NCBI GenBank assembly: GCA_963281155.1
Contig: CAUJLY010000003.1
Span: forward strand, 310,001 to 374,000
DNA length: 64,000 nucleotides
Direction: 5' to 3'
Source: Rhabditophanes sp. KR3021
Taxonomy: Eukaryota; Nematoda; Chromadorea; Rhabditida; Alloionematidae
Below are positions 46,795 through 59,643 of the stretch, piece by piece. Within the stretch, counting starts at the first letter, position 1. Each line of letters starts with the position of its first letter. The position numbers were made by a program, and so were the translations under genes. Under the pieces are notes generated by a model. The model saw only the letters and a list, made by a program, of their open reading frames with translations. It made no database searches and was not told the origin of the DNA.

Positions 46795-49236
46795 ATGGTA
46801 GAACTTTGCGAGTTGAAGTTGTTACAGCACGATATGGAATGGCCCCCTGATATGGATCAGCATGTAGCTAATTTGACCTTTGAGCAAAGTATTATTGACG
46901 AGCAGAGTTTATTTTCATCGATGGCCGTGGATCCTTCACTTATTTCGACAGATTCATTGGACATGGATCAGTTGAGGGCAAGGTGTGAGACTAATAAGAA
47001 TGATTACAAGTTGACTTTTGAAGATAGTGGACAGTGGACTCAGTCTGGTTTGTTTAGTTCGCCCAGTAAAAACACAACAGGAACCAGTGATTGCTCTTCT
47101 TCAAATAATGCCATGACTACGTGGGGTCGACTCCGCACTGACAATCAAGACAATAAAAGATTTGACGTTAAGACTAATAGTTTGCCCTTATTGAATGATG
47201 GCGAAAATGCCATGTCTCCTACTGAACATAATATTACCACCTCCCAACAAAGGCCATCTTCGTTGCTGGCAAATTTTGTTGAAAGAACGGAAAAGATAAC
47301 ACGAAATGATTTACAATTCGTGGAAGGTTTCGTTGACGATGGTCGGTATTTCGATGTCAATGACAATGAAATTAATGTCAATAACGGAGGAGGTAATAAT
47401 GTCGGGACCAGTGAAAGATGGAATAGCCGCCAACACCATTCTTCTACCTCCATTAGAAACATGAGTAGAAGTCCAAGCTTGGGAAATGCGCCAAATAAAC
47501 CTAGAAGGACATTTGCTGATTTGAGCAAACAACAACAAAGAAACAATATTGCTCCGGAGTTGAAGTTTTTAGCTTTACATCATGAAGTAAGTTGAATACA
47601 AATTATTTTTATTGGTTTTAAACAATTGTTTTAGATTCCAACCTTTTGCCAAACTTCAATTTCGCTCGGCGAAATGCTTAAAAAGGCCAAAGATGGAATC
47701 CTCACTGATTATGAGGACAAACTTGAATATTCTGATATAAACATTGTTTCTAAGAAAAAGAGCCCCGACTCAGGTCTAGGAGCTTCGTTGGGCCCAAGTC
47801 ACATCGAAGATTGGGGTTCATTGGCAGTTTTGTTACCCAAGAATGTCGTGGATGCTTGTTCATTCTTCAAGTCTAATACCTCCTTGTTGACTGGTTCTCC
47901 TAGTAGTTCAGGAAATTGCTTTGGACATCAGCAAATGAATATTGAAGGGAAGAAAAGCATGGATTTGAGTAGTTATGATATGTATAAGAAAGGACTTTTG
48001 AATACTTGGTGTGCAAGGAATAACTTTGAACAAAAAGAAACCTTGACTACCTCTGAATGCCAATTCGACAAACAATTTATGAAGAAAGAAAAGAAGTTGA
48101 TATCGTCAACGAATAAATTGAAACTTCATGCTCAAGAGTTGTCTATTATTGGCATGCCCATCTACAACATCAAAAGGCTATTAGTGGAGAGAGTCGTCGA
48201 AGGGGTTGCAGATGTAGCCAGAGGAAACGGAACCAACAATGTCTGTGTAGCCATGCAATTACTTCTTTCCGATGGTCTCTCCCAAAATCTACATGCATGG
48301 GACATTGTAAGAAAAGTTACTGCCTCAGGCAGAGCAACCAATAGAATTTATGAGGTGATGATTGACTTGGAAAGATCAGGGGAATCAGTTGACTCAAAGT
48401 TGCATTCATTTTTTTGTGCTTTGTTAGCGTAAGTACTGCCACCTTTTAACTTAATTACCATTTTTGTAGGTTGCGTTCATTAGACGGGTGGTTAAGTTAT
48501 ATTGTATTGAAGGAAAACGTCCTAAACAAGTATTATTGTGGAGATGCATTTTTTGTAAGGTGCAATACTGCTTACCGTTCCTTGTTCTGGAGGCTTATTG
48601 AGTCAGTTGAGTTGTTGTCTGTTATGGATGCGAAACAGAAGAGTAAGACAATTTCGTCTAGTTGTGTTCATGACAGACACTTGACGTCAACAATAACTAC
48701 GCCAATTAAGGCAGTTCCATCTAGAATTGCCTCCGACTCAAGGGTTCCCAAAAGTTCTTCCGTTCCATCAAGATTGTCAGTTGAGGATGGTAAGAGTTTG
48801 AAAGGCTCAAGTGTTGACACAAAGATTATGACAAATACACACACCATCACCAATTACTGTTCCGATCACAAAAATGAATGTTCCGTCAGGAGAAAGTCAC
48901 GTATTCCAATCTTAATTCCGAGACCAAGAAGGACATTGTCATGTACTGCGAAAATTGGTATTGACACAAATTATAAAAGCAACTCCAGGTAAGTGATTCG
49001 TTTTGTCTATTAATAAATATTTATTCAGTTACCACAACGAATACAGACTTCAATACCAAAAGACAGCTTACATATTGCAAACAGAAACAGAAAATGGAAT
49101 GCTCCCTGTAAATAGAGGAGAACGAGTTCGCGTCCTCTCCACAAGAGGAATATTCTCCCGCTGCTACCTACTGAACGCAGCCCCAGGGAGGGTCCAAAAT
49201 GGACTCGTCCTGACCCGGAACCTGAACTGCTGTTAA
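46795..49236 (+). CDS. RUN-domain protein of the RUSC/NESCA (UNC-14) type
   Basis: Exons 46795-47586, 47635-48428, 48470-48988 and 49029-49236 give 770 aa. The N-terminal 300 residues are polar and disordered, and include a basic SPSLGNAPNKPRRTFADLSK segment. The RUN domain is at about 400-580: LLVERVVEGVADVARG, CVAMQLLLSDGLSQNLHAWD, IVRKVTASGRATNRIYEVMI, LHSFFCALLALRSLDGWLSY. This follows the RUN domain of RUSC1/2 (LLADGL, SPWSVVEASV, RFHAFILGLLNTKQLELW). The C-terminal last exon (QKTAYILQTETENGMLPVNR then GERVRVL) resembles a divergent SH3 domain, as RUSC proteins have. UNC-14 is the C. elegans neuronal RUN protein that works with UNC-51 kinase and kinesin cargo adaptors. The start is the first ATG after a long gene-free region. 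Confidence 0.72.
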
Positions 49237-51190
49237 AACAACTACTAGACATAATCTCTCTCCGAATGATCTTACGATGCAGCTTTTATTACCTATAGCC
49301 ATCACTAATACACCTATTTTTAAGGATATAATGTGTACTTGAATAATATTATGTACATAAAATAGATTTGATTCATCCTTTGACAAGGCATGAATTTATA
49401 AGCAAAACATATATTTCTATTAATTGATGTAACATTTTAAAGATTTTGATTTTTTAAAAACGGACACAATTCATGACACGTTTTTTTGTAATAAAGTTAA
49501 TATTTAATGAACTAGAATTGCTTATATGCTTTTTGGAAATAGAACAATACTTGCCAACTTTATAAATTAATAAGTTTTAAAACAGGTTATTTGAAAGTAC
49601 TATCTTAGATATTATGTAGCAACTTTGTTTATCATTTAATCTGAAACTTGGCTTACAATTACCCTTTTCATAGAACTTATAATTGTTTAAAAATGTAGGA
49701 ATTAACTTTTCAAATTATTTTCTGATGTAATTTCAGAAAGTACGATTTATATACAATTATAAAGCTAGACACGAAATATCTTTTTACAGATGATATTTGT
49801 AAGCTTTTTTCCAATTTGATAGTTCAGTATTTGAAAATAATGGTAGGCTAGTACGACGGTGTTGTTATTAGTCTTATTTGTCAATCCCAATAATTTGGAT
49901 CTCCATTTTTTAGTAATTGAGTTGATCAGTATTACGGAAAAGATATCATTGCAACGGGAAATGAAGATTTACCAACCAAAACTTCTTGATCATCTGTAAT
50001 AGTACATTTCAAGTTACTATGCATTTTTCTGTACAAAGATGAGCAACCTTGTCCAGATAAAATATTCTTTTATAAGGAGTATGAATTTATTTGGTAAAAT
50101 TAAATGAGAGATATTAGGTATCAAACGCTTTGTTAATCCCGACCAAACCAATCATTAAACAAAAAACGCAAATATTGCGTCTTGATTTTTTGACCGAATG
50201 AAACTTTTTGCAAAGGTCTACTTAATGATATTTGAACCATCATTATAGAAATAACTATGTTCCTTGTGAATATATAGCAATTTTCTTAAATTATCTTGCA
50301 TTTGCGTCTATTCAATATGAACGTGATCTTTCTTTTACCATACGCCAGTCTACGGAGTTAATTAAAGGGTATCTCAGAATTTTTGCTCTTCCGAATGGGC
50401 ATCATTTAACTTGTTTCCTGCAGCCTAAAATGTTGAAAGTTGTATGCTTGTATATACTTGCAATATAATTAACTACTTGCAATGTTTTATTTGTTGTGTT
50501 TTTGTTTTGTAAGATGAACGAGTTCATTTGAAAAAATGAAATATCTAGATGTTATGAATATATATTGTAATGCACTAGGCAGCATGTTAGATTGAATATA
50601 AGTGCAGCCAAATTTTATTATTAGATTCTTCTAATTTTATATGTCGCTTGTTTTCTTAATAAATTCCTACTGACAAATATGTTGTTGACACAGTTAAAGA
50701 ACCAATTAAAAGCAGCTGGCCTCAAAAAATAACCTTTCTAATTAATTATTATTAAACGAACTTTAATTTTATCCCCAATTTTCTATCAATTTTTGATGAC
50801 ATATAATAATTGAAAGAAATACGAATTTGCTCATTTTTATCAATTTGCTATTTTTGTAATCATAATACCATTTTTATAAATGTACTGACCTACCTTAGAA
50901 AACTATTTAAAAAACAAATTAAGCAATCTATATTCTTGAATAAATTTTATTGGTTTCATATCTGCTACTACAAATCTTATTTCCATCATTAAAACTAATT
51001 GATGTTATTAAAAGAGATATAGCATTTAGTTTGATTTGTTATATGAGAACAGGTAATCTTACAGAGTCTTTGACAGTTCCAAAAATTGTGAATAATTATT
51101 ACCCGGCTGCATATGTATTATTAGGTGTTCAAAGAATATGTTCATAGTTTTCATTTTACTGTTATTAATAAATTTATTTTAATTAAAAAC
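49237..51190. other. 2-kb gene-free region
   Basis: No supported gene. Plus-strand frames at 50232-50468 and 50950-51147 are open for 65-78 codons, but no homologue is recognised. The second (LLLQILFPSLKLIDVIKRDI) could be a receptor scrap. The rest is very AT-rich. Confidence 0.4.
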
Positions 51191-51946
51191 TCAATTAACA
51201 ATACAATTAGTTCCACTAACAGTTCCTAACTTCAAATATGGGTACGTACAACATTGATTACCAACTTGATAAGGAGTCGGTAAGAACACATCACCTTTCC
51301 TTAGGAAACAACAAGCCGTGGTAGTACTAATAGTCTGTACAGTTGAGCAACACGTTTGTATGGAGGATTTATAAGCTGCAAAGGTAGGAGGATTATTATT
51401 AGTATTTTTGCAGCACGAATCGAATTCATTTTTGTTTTGTACAGTGGTTCCGCAGCAAATTTGGTTAATTCCACCATCGTAGATTCCGCTACCGCAGCAT
51501 GCCGAACCTTTCTTTACATTTTGAAATAAGGTATTTGAACAGCATAGAGTTGTTGTAGAGGTCTGGGAATATGCGACATTGCCACAGCATAAGCCATTTT
51601 GCACATTTGACACTATATTGTTGCAACATGTTTGGGTATATGATAAAGTTGCCGTCCCACAACACCTATCTGCAAATGTTGAGCCTGATCTTTTGGACTG
51701 AATTGTATTTGAACAGCAAATTTCATCAAATGTGTTGTAAATTGTATTTTGACAACAAGAAACACCAAACATTGCATTTATGGAGGAATAACTTTTGCAA
51801 GAATTGCCGCAACAAGCTTGAAAATCTAAAAAGAACATCACCAACTAACTAAACTCAAATTTACTCGTTACAACTGGAGGCAAAGTTATCTGACATTTCA
51901 CATTTTTCAATAATAAAATTCCACCAACCAAATAAAATAGCAACAT
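51191..51946 (-). CDS. Secreted di-cysteine repeat protein (galaxin-like)
   Basis: Exons, complement of 51191-51825 and 51865-51946, give 238 aa. Exon 1 is a signal peptide (MLLFYLVGGILLLKNVKC) found only by joining in phase 1 across a 39-nt intron. The mature protein is built of about 14 CC pairs spaced 10-20 residues apart (QACCGNSC, GVSCCQNT, EICCSNTI, DRCCGTAT, QTCCNNIV, GLCCGNVA, TLCCSNTL, SACCGSGI and more). Many are of the form CCGxxxY or CCxNT. This di-cysteine repeat is the pattern of galaxin and galaxin-like proteins, extracellular structural or matrix proteins. No enzymatic motif is present. It is flanked on both sides by about 2 kb without genes. Confidence 0.72.
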
Positions 51947-54447
51947 ATCAATAAACTATTTTATTTAACACAAATGTTATATTTATAAATATTCATGAAC
52001 ATCTGTTCAAATATTCGTTGTATTATTTTTTATTCAATTCGAATGTTTAAACAATGATTGTACATATGAACTTATTTTAATACATAATTGTAGCAATTTT
52101 ATATTTTAATAATTCAAATTTGATTTTAAAGCATTATCAAGTTTGTGACAGATAAGATCATTGAACTTTTTCATTCGTAGATGTGTATTGGGGTGCAAAA
52201 CAGATAAGTAGCTCCAATACATCATATTCCCTTCAATCCAATGTTCAATTAAGACCCGTCAACCAAAAAGGTGTGAGTTATTTACAACCATTCATTTCAC
52301 AAACAACTACTGATCCGACCACTAACTTATATCCGGAAAGGAATCATCTGTTGTAACCACAAAAATATTCATACTCCAAAAACTTTTCTACCTTCACTCC
52401 AATTTCTGGTCCGATGGCCTTTGAGCTAACAGAGATAAGATTACCTTTACTGGTAGAATATTTTAACATTCCTATGATTCCATATCACCAGAGTCTTATC
52501 ACACAAAAAGCCATTAACTTACCTACTACAATAATATTTCCATCTTATCTAAAGCTGAAACCATTGTACTGTGGGACAATCAGAGTTGTATTGGTATCAG
52601 GTACTATAGGCATTCATGAGACTTTTAAAGCTCCACATAGGCTCGTATATTTAATTATGTTGTTTTGGTGGCTACCTTTGACTGAGTTTCAATCACCTCG
52701 GTAAGAAGACGATATAATTTTGTTTAGTTATGTATCATTTGCGGTAGTAAAGAAGTTCTTTTCCAAAAAACAAACCAAACAACTTAAGAGAACCTTTTGA
52801 CTACAAGAGATAAAGTTAATTAAGTAGTGGTGTGAAGATACCAAAGAACGATGACAACAAAAATGTAAAGTAAGAAGGAGGATCATCATGCATATTCAGT
52901 TATTTCAAATGTTGGTTTGTTTAGATACCTTTGTTGATTAAATAATAGATGGTTATAATAGTGCTTGATTTGGAGCATTTGCCCTCTGAATCACTTGACG
53001 ATTTATTTATTCAAATTAGTTTAAATGACTACCATTTAGCCATAGCTATTTTGGAAAAAGCAATCAAGTATGTGACTTAATCAAATTAAACCGAACAAAC
53101 GAAACCCTTTTGTAAAATCCTGCTTGAAAAGCCTTAACGATGTCATTAAAAGACAAGAAGAAACAATTTATACAACATTAAATATAGGTATTAAGATAAG
53201 AAGTGACACGATCACCCCATGTTAAAATTGACAGCACAAAATTATATAAATAAATTAAACATACTTTATAAAGACTAATAAGCTCAATTTATTAGTGTGT
53301 TAATGAATTTCTATTTTATAATCAATTTTATTCAAACGAGTAACTTATTTATATTGCTAAAATATAATAATAATACGAAGAATGGACATTTTGTGATTTT
53401 TGACTTGCATGATTTATTTGTATTTGTCAAATAAAAGCTAATAATATTGTCTTTTTTGGAGATCGAATTTAATGAACTGTGGGATTATTGCATTACTTAT
53501 TTTCAATTCTACTCATGTTTATACTTCTTGTTCACCAATTTTGGTGGATAAAATTTAGTTTTTATCAAGATAAAGTTCAACTAATCACCATATCTGTGTC
53601 TACACAGACAATAACTAATAATACGCACTTTCTTCATCCATCCAACAGACGTTCCTTTTCCATTTAACTGGATCAAAGTAGAAACTATTTTAGTTATGTA
53701 ATTTATTTATAATTAATTCATTTCTTTTTCCCCCAGGCTTACCGAATTTATAAGAGCATGAAATGGAAATTGCATCCACTTTCCAACACTTTTTATTACG
53801 CTGAACTTTGCCCCACGCCATCATAAATTATATAATTAATTATATGTATAAAATAGTTAGATAGCAATGTTTAAAAAACAAAATATTTGTCACCACCAAA
53901 CAAAGTTCATCTAAATAGACAACCCACACAAGATAATTGCAACCGCAAAAAAGGAGAATCAAGTTAGAGAGAGACTTTTGTCTTAACAATCAATCTTAAA
54001 ATGATTTAATGATATGAGAGTTGGTAAAAGTTTGCATAGTCGTTATCATGACCACTAAGCAACATGTATTTCATTTGTCATACTCTATACACTTATTTGT
54101 TTAATTTAAATGTATGTATTAAATGTCTTGGATTCACCAAGTGGCATGACGCTTCATACTTGATTGATTACCATCTAATAACATTCCAATTAAAAGGCTT
54201 CACAATTACCATGTTCTCATCAACTTTATCCATTATCAGGCCATTTCCTGTATTTATTGCTACTGCCTTATTTTGTGTCACTTTTACAATGTAATAATTA
54301 AAAATTATCTAGATGGTAACACTTCACTGCAACATAAATTCACTTTTTTTTGTACGATCATTTTACTTACCATTCTACTCATATCACTTACCCTTTTTAA
54401 AGATAACGATAAAAGCTATACTTCGATTCTAGTATCTTCTGATAGTA
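51947..54447. other. 2.5-kb gene-free region
   Basis: An open frame at 52414-52704 (96 codons) has no recognisable family and a composition like its surroundings. Other frames (53479-53667, 54064-54521) are AT-driven. Just upstream of the acyl-CoA synthetase start is an acceptor-like ctttttaaag (about 54401). Confidence 0.4.
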
Positions 54448-57345
54448 ATGACAACCACCACACGAGACTTCATATCGGCAGTCCTTCCTTCTGGAGTGGT
54501 AGATCAAATCTTAGGATTTAAAGGATGGCCAACACCGGGATGGCCATTCACAGTTCTCCAAGGGACTTTGGTAAGCACTTCACTCGCTGCTTTTATTTAC
54601 TTTGTCAAGAGGATGTCTGAAAGGAAATTATTGCCTCCTAAGGTAACGTTTACCAAAATTGGGGAACAAAATTAACAAAAGTTGCCTAAAAATGGACAAG
54701 TTGTCTCTTTAACTACTCTCCTGATGCCTTCTTCTTTTGCCATGTTAGATAAGTCCAGTTGAGTAGATGTTAAGACTAACAGTGATTCAAATTATTACAA
54801 GCGAATAGTTAGCATAACGGGATATCTAAACAGATTACGCCATGATTCCTTAATGAATAAAAGTGATCGCACTTTTATATCCATAAACAAAGAAATAAGT
54901 GCATAAGTTTGAGCAAGATTCATCCCTATACTTACCACAATGTACCACTTTATTTATCTGGCAAGAAAAGTATAGCTATAAGATTTACCTTCAAAAGTAT
55001 TTGAAATAGTTTGTCCAGCTAAACGTCTAACGCTTTACTTAAAATGAAAGTTATTATCATGGCATTTAATAGTTTTAACTGATATTTACATTTAAAAGCC
55101 TTACACCAAAAATTGATATGTATATAATTTGACCAAAAAACACATTTAAATATATTAATATAATTATTGCCTCTTAAGGGAGTTTCGAGAGACCACCAAT
55201 CTATTGAGGTTAAAGGTGAGCCAGGGGTGTACAAGAGTGCTTTGGTTAGTGAAAAGGAGGGAAAGTGGATTGAGACTTTTTCACCTGAAGTCACAACTGT
55301 TTATGAGGCCTTTCAACATGGCCTGAAGGTTAGTAACAGTTAATTTGACTTTATTATTTTTGTTTATAGAAAAATGGCCCCAATCAACAATGCTTGGGAT
55401 GGAGAGAATCCAAAAGCGCCGCCTATAAATGGCACTCATATTCGGACATTGACATAATGGCAAAAAATATAGGCTCAGCTTTAGTTTCTAAATTAGGAGT
55501 CAATCCTGCCAATACTTCCCACGTCGGAATTTATTCCGTTAATTGCCCTGAATGGTTCATCACCGCCTTAGGTTGTGCACAACACTCAATTGTAGTTGTC
55601 CCCTTGTACGATACACTTGGAGCCGAAGCTGCCAGCTTTATTGTTCAACAGACTGAAATCAAGTAAGAATTTGTAATGTTAAATACTTTAATCCTCTTAA
55701 TTGCAGTGTAATCTTGGTTGATAATCTGGACAAAGTTGACAAGTTGTTGTCAAGTAAAAGCTCTCTACCTACTCTTAACCACATCATTGTCATCCAAGAA
55801 TATGAAATTAGCAAAGAATTAGAAAGTAAAGCCTCTGAATTAGGAGTCCACATTCATACATTTGCTGATCTTGAAAAAGCCGGAGAATGTATTGACACAC
55901 CACTCCACCTGCCCAACAAAGAAGACAATTACATTATTTGTTACACTTCCGGAACCACCGGCCAACCCAAAGGAGTCGAGTTGTCGCACAAGAATATCAT
56001 CTCCAATGTTGCTGCTTTCATCAGAATCATTGAAAAATTCATTCCCCAATTCATCACCGAACACCACACAATCATCAGTTTCCTGCCAATGAGTCACATG
56101 TACGAAATGGTCAATCATACTGTTTGTATTTCGATGGGCTTCAGGATCGGTTACTTTAGGGGAAAGATTGCTGAGTTGACTCATGACTTGAAAGCTCTCA
56201 AGCCTACCATCTTCCCCGTAGTTCCCAGATTATTGTCCAGATTTTATGATCTAATCCAAAAGAACGTCCATTCAGCTGGTCCGATTGCCAAGCAAATCTT
56301 TCATTTGGCTTACAGCAGAAAGTTGGCTCAACTCAAAAGATATTCAGTAAAGAAAAACACTATCTGGGACAAATTAGTCTTCAAAAAGATCCAAGACCAA
56401 ATGGGTGGAAATGTCAAATTCATGATCACGGGCTCAGCTCCTATTTCAGCTGAAGTTCTTGAAATGTGCAGAGTTGCCCTTGGTGCTATCATTCTAGAAG
56501 GTTACGGCCAGACAGAATGCAACGCCATGTCAACTTTGTCCATGGTGGGAGATTATGTTGGCGGACATGTGGGAGCTCCTGTTCCATGCAACGTCATCAA
56601 GCTCGTAGATGTTCCTGAACTTAATTATTATGCCAAGGACAATACTGGGGAAATCTTGATCAAAGGACCTAACGTAACCAAGGGATATTATAAAAATCCT
56701 GAAAAAACTGCTGAGTTGTTTACTAAGGATGGTTATTTACAAACTGGAGACATCGGAAGAATGTTGCCAAATGGAACTTTGCAAGGTAAGTGCTTTTTAA
56801 ATGTAATTAATCCATTCACTAATGTTTGCAGTCATTGATAGAAAGAAGAATATTTTCAAATTGGCTCAAGGGTATGTTTTGGTTTGACTACGGCTTTTTA
56901 TTTTTATTTTTTCAGAGAGTATATTCAATTGGAAAAGTTGATCTGTGTGTACCAAAGATGTGATTCCGTCCAACAAGTATTCGTGGACGGAAACAGTCTG
57001 GAATCGTACCTCGTTGCCATCGTCGTCCCAGATCCAGAGGTAATTAAACCATGGTTCAAAGAAAATGTGGATGCTAAAGTATCTGACTTCGAAACGATCT
57101 GCAAACATCCCAAGACCCTCGAACACATCCAAAGTGAATTAGATGATGCAGCCAAAGAAAGCAAATTCAACAGTATCGAAAAGATCAAAGCTTTACACCT
57201 GGACCACGTTCCATTCAGCGTCGAAAATGACTTACTAACACCAACCTTAAAAGCCAAAACTCCTCAACTACGTAAACATTATGCCGATGTGATGGTACAA
57301 CTCTACAAAACTACAAATGCTAAACTTGCTGCTGGTAATAAGTAA
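54448..57345 (+). CDS. Long-chain acyl-CoA synthetase (ACSL type)
   Basis: Exons 54448-54642, 55179-55328, 55370-55662, 55707-56785, 56832-56871 and 56916-57345 give 728 aa. It activates long-chain fatty acids with ATP to acyl-AMP and then acyl-CoA. A single N-terminal membrane anchor (LVSTSLAAFIYFVKR) precedes the core. The AMP-binding P-loop is YTSGTTGQPKG at about 292-302. LPMSHMYE, then MITGSAPIS and LEGYGQTE, are in place. The fatty-acyl-CoA-synthetase signature DGYLQTGDIGRMLPNGTLQ/VIDRKKN runs across a splice into FKLAQG/EYIQLEKL, which fixes three junctions. Length and motif order are those of ACSL1/5/6-type enzymes on ER or mitochondrial outer membrane. The first intron (536 nt) is unusually long for this gene, and both of its ends fall in copies of an 18-bp repeat. 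Confidence 0.95.
54626..54643 (+). repeat. Direct repeat copy 1 at ACSL intron 1 donor
   Basis: AATTATTGCCTCCTAAGG. It covers the last 17 bases of exon 1 plus the first base of the intron and matches copy 2 at 17 of 18 positions. Confidence 0.9.
55162..55179 (+). repeat. Direct repeat copy 2 at ACSL intron 1 acceptor
   Basis: AATTATTGCCTCTTAAGG. It covers the last 17 bases of the intron plus the first base of exon 2. The splice acceptor AAG is supplied by this repeat. Confidence 0.9.
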
Positions 57346-59643
57346 TTCCAAATTAATTAACATATGTGCTCAATTAATTTTTTATATAAATATGTATAAC
57401 ATAACTTGTATTGTTTCTTATTATAAAAACTAAATGTAATCATATTTTAACGGAAACGACCATTTGAACCTTTCATTACTTGTGTGGGCCATACATTTAT
57501 TAGATGTTGTAAAGAGTATATACACTCGTAATGAATGACATCAATTAAAATGAATTTTAAACAACAAATGAATTAAAGACAAAAAATTAAAAAAATTTTA
57601 TTTAGGAATTTTTAGATCGTATCGTTAAAGTGTATTATAAATTATATTAAATTGTCAGCGATATTTGCCGTTGTAGTTATAATTTCTCCCTATTACAGCA
57701 AGGAAGAATACTCACTCTGAGCTGTAGGTAAAGGTAGTTGAAGCCCGCAAGTGTCTCCAACCACGTCCCTTTACCACAGGAAGTTTATAAACAATCAAAG
57801 GTATGTATTAAAGAAAATGAAACACTTCTAAACATGAGAAATATGAATAAACGGTTAATTATAAACATGAATATTAAAGGCGACTCACCATCGAAAATGT
57901 TATTTCTTGCAATTGACAACAACTCACCGAACTGTCATATTAGATGTGTCCAGACCATATTATGATTTGGCAAAATAAATGTATCCCACAAATAGTCTCT
58001 TTGTAATCAAATTTTGAATCATTGTAAGAATTCACATTTTTGGTTAGAGAACTGATTCAATACTTCTACGTGTCGTCTTTGGTAAGCAGCATTAAATATT
58101 ATGTTAATTAAGAGTAGATGATGTGGCAGAAATGACTTTAAACAAGTAAACCATTTCTAGGCAATTCCTCTGCTAATCACACACTTCCAAATCTGTCTGA
58201 TTTGATGTTTTGACTACTATTACATTCAAAGTCATTACCATATAGGTGACATCAAAATGACCTTATCAATCTTTGGAGAGCTACTTGTAACTCACATTGT
58301 AATAATTGAGTATTTTAAATGAATGTAAACCCTTTGATATAAATAATATCTTCTTATAATCTTTGCCCATAAATACATATTTATACCTTTCTATGTTTAT
58401 TTTTTGCTAATTGTATCTGCGTTTATTAATAAAATTGGTGCAAGCCAAGATATATTCAAATTATTAACATTTTCCCAAATTCTTATGAAGGAAGTGATAC
58501 AATTATTAGTGGGATTATTCTGTTCTCACAAAGTTACATCTGATTTTAGTCTAATGTTGAATAAAAGTTTGTAATAAAAATAATGAATGTGTAATATGTT
58601 AATAAAAGTTGCTAATTAAAATGAGTAAAGTTAATAATTAGTATGTCACTCTCTTCATGACAATAACAACGAGGTTTGGTGACAACTCAAAAATGAAGAT
58701 ATTTATAAAGCCTCTTATATTGCGGGAGTGTACGTTTTATAAGAGCTTTGTGGTAAATATATAAAGATGCGAAATTATTTGATTAATTAGAAAGAAAATT
58801 ATTGTCTTTTGGTATGCAATTTTTGAACTTTATTTTTTCTAAAGTGATATGATGGCGTAAGTTTACATTTTTTGATTATGTAAAAAATATTTTTATTCGC
58901 AAATTGGTTTGTATTATTGTATATTTATTTGTATTGTATAGTATTCCCTTAACATTTTTGTGTAGGCAGGGAATGTCATTCAAAGAAATATTGAGTTTAT
59001 CAACCAAAGATATTTGTATATCCAGTGAACATTTGTAATCTATTTTCGTTTCATTTGAAGTGTAGGTTGCGCCAAGCAACTTGTTAAGCTGAGACCTCTA
59101 TAAATATATAAATTCACTTTTCCGAACTTTGGTTGGTATGTGTGTAAAGATATATACTACTAGTAGCTAAAAGGTTAAAGCAAGATCATCCAGTATAGTT
59201 CCAAATTTTATAAATATATATCTGTTCAGCAGGGGACAATTTAGATATCTGTTAGACTGTTATTACCAGAGAAAAATGTCGATTCTATTACCTATCTTCT
59301 TCTCTCCCCAACATTTTTTAATAGCTTAGGGATGGTTAAGCTAGGAGAGTTTATATTATTTATATTATAACTATATTATTTAGTCAAATATATAATAGCA
59401 CTTTATCCTTTCGTACAAACAAAATGCCTGATGGCATCAATTTCACAATAATCCTAATAACTAATAAAATGAGATCAAGTTATCAAAGAATAAAACTTTT
59501 TAAAATTGTTGTAATAATTAGATAGACTTGCTCCTAAACAACAACATTAAAATTGACGTTCTATTAGTTGACGTAATCAGTTGAAATTGTGACAACTTTT
59601 ATTTATTGCATCATTTACTCCTAAATTATAAACATTTCTTTAG
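57346..59643. other. 2.3-kb gene-free region
   Basis: No supported gene. Around 57710-57790 there is a short coding-like, less AT-rich stretch on the minus strand with a good donor (CAGAG/gtgagt), possibly a scrap of an exon. The rest is AT-rich. Confidence 0.45.

Noticed and set aside
49763..49784. ATAAAGCTAG resembles the start of miR-79
   Set aside because: The match ends after 10 bases and no star arm is present.
52414..52704. 96-codon open frame
   Set aside because: No recognisable family, no upstream acceptor or downstream poly(A) logic. Left as unassigned.
59471..59492. TGAGATCAAGTTATCAAAG resembles the miR-58/80/bantam seed
   Set aside because: No complementary arm within 80 nt on either side, so no hairpin forms.
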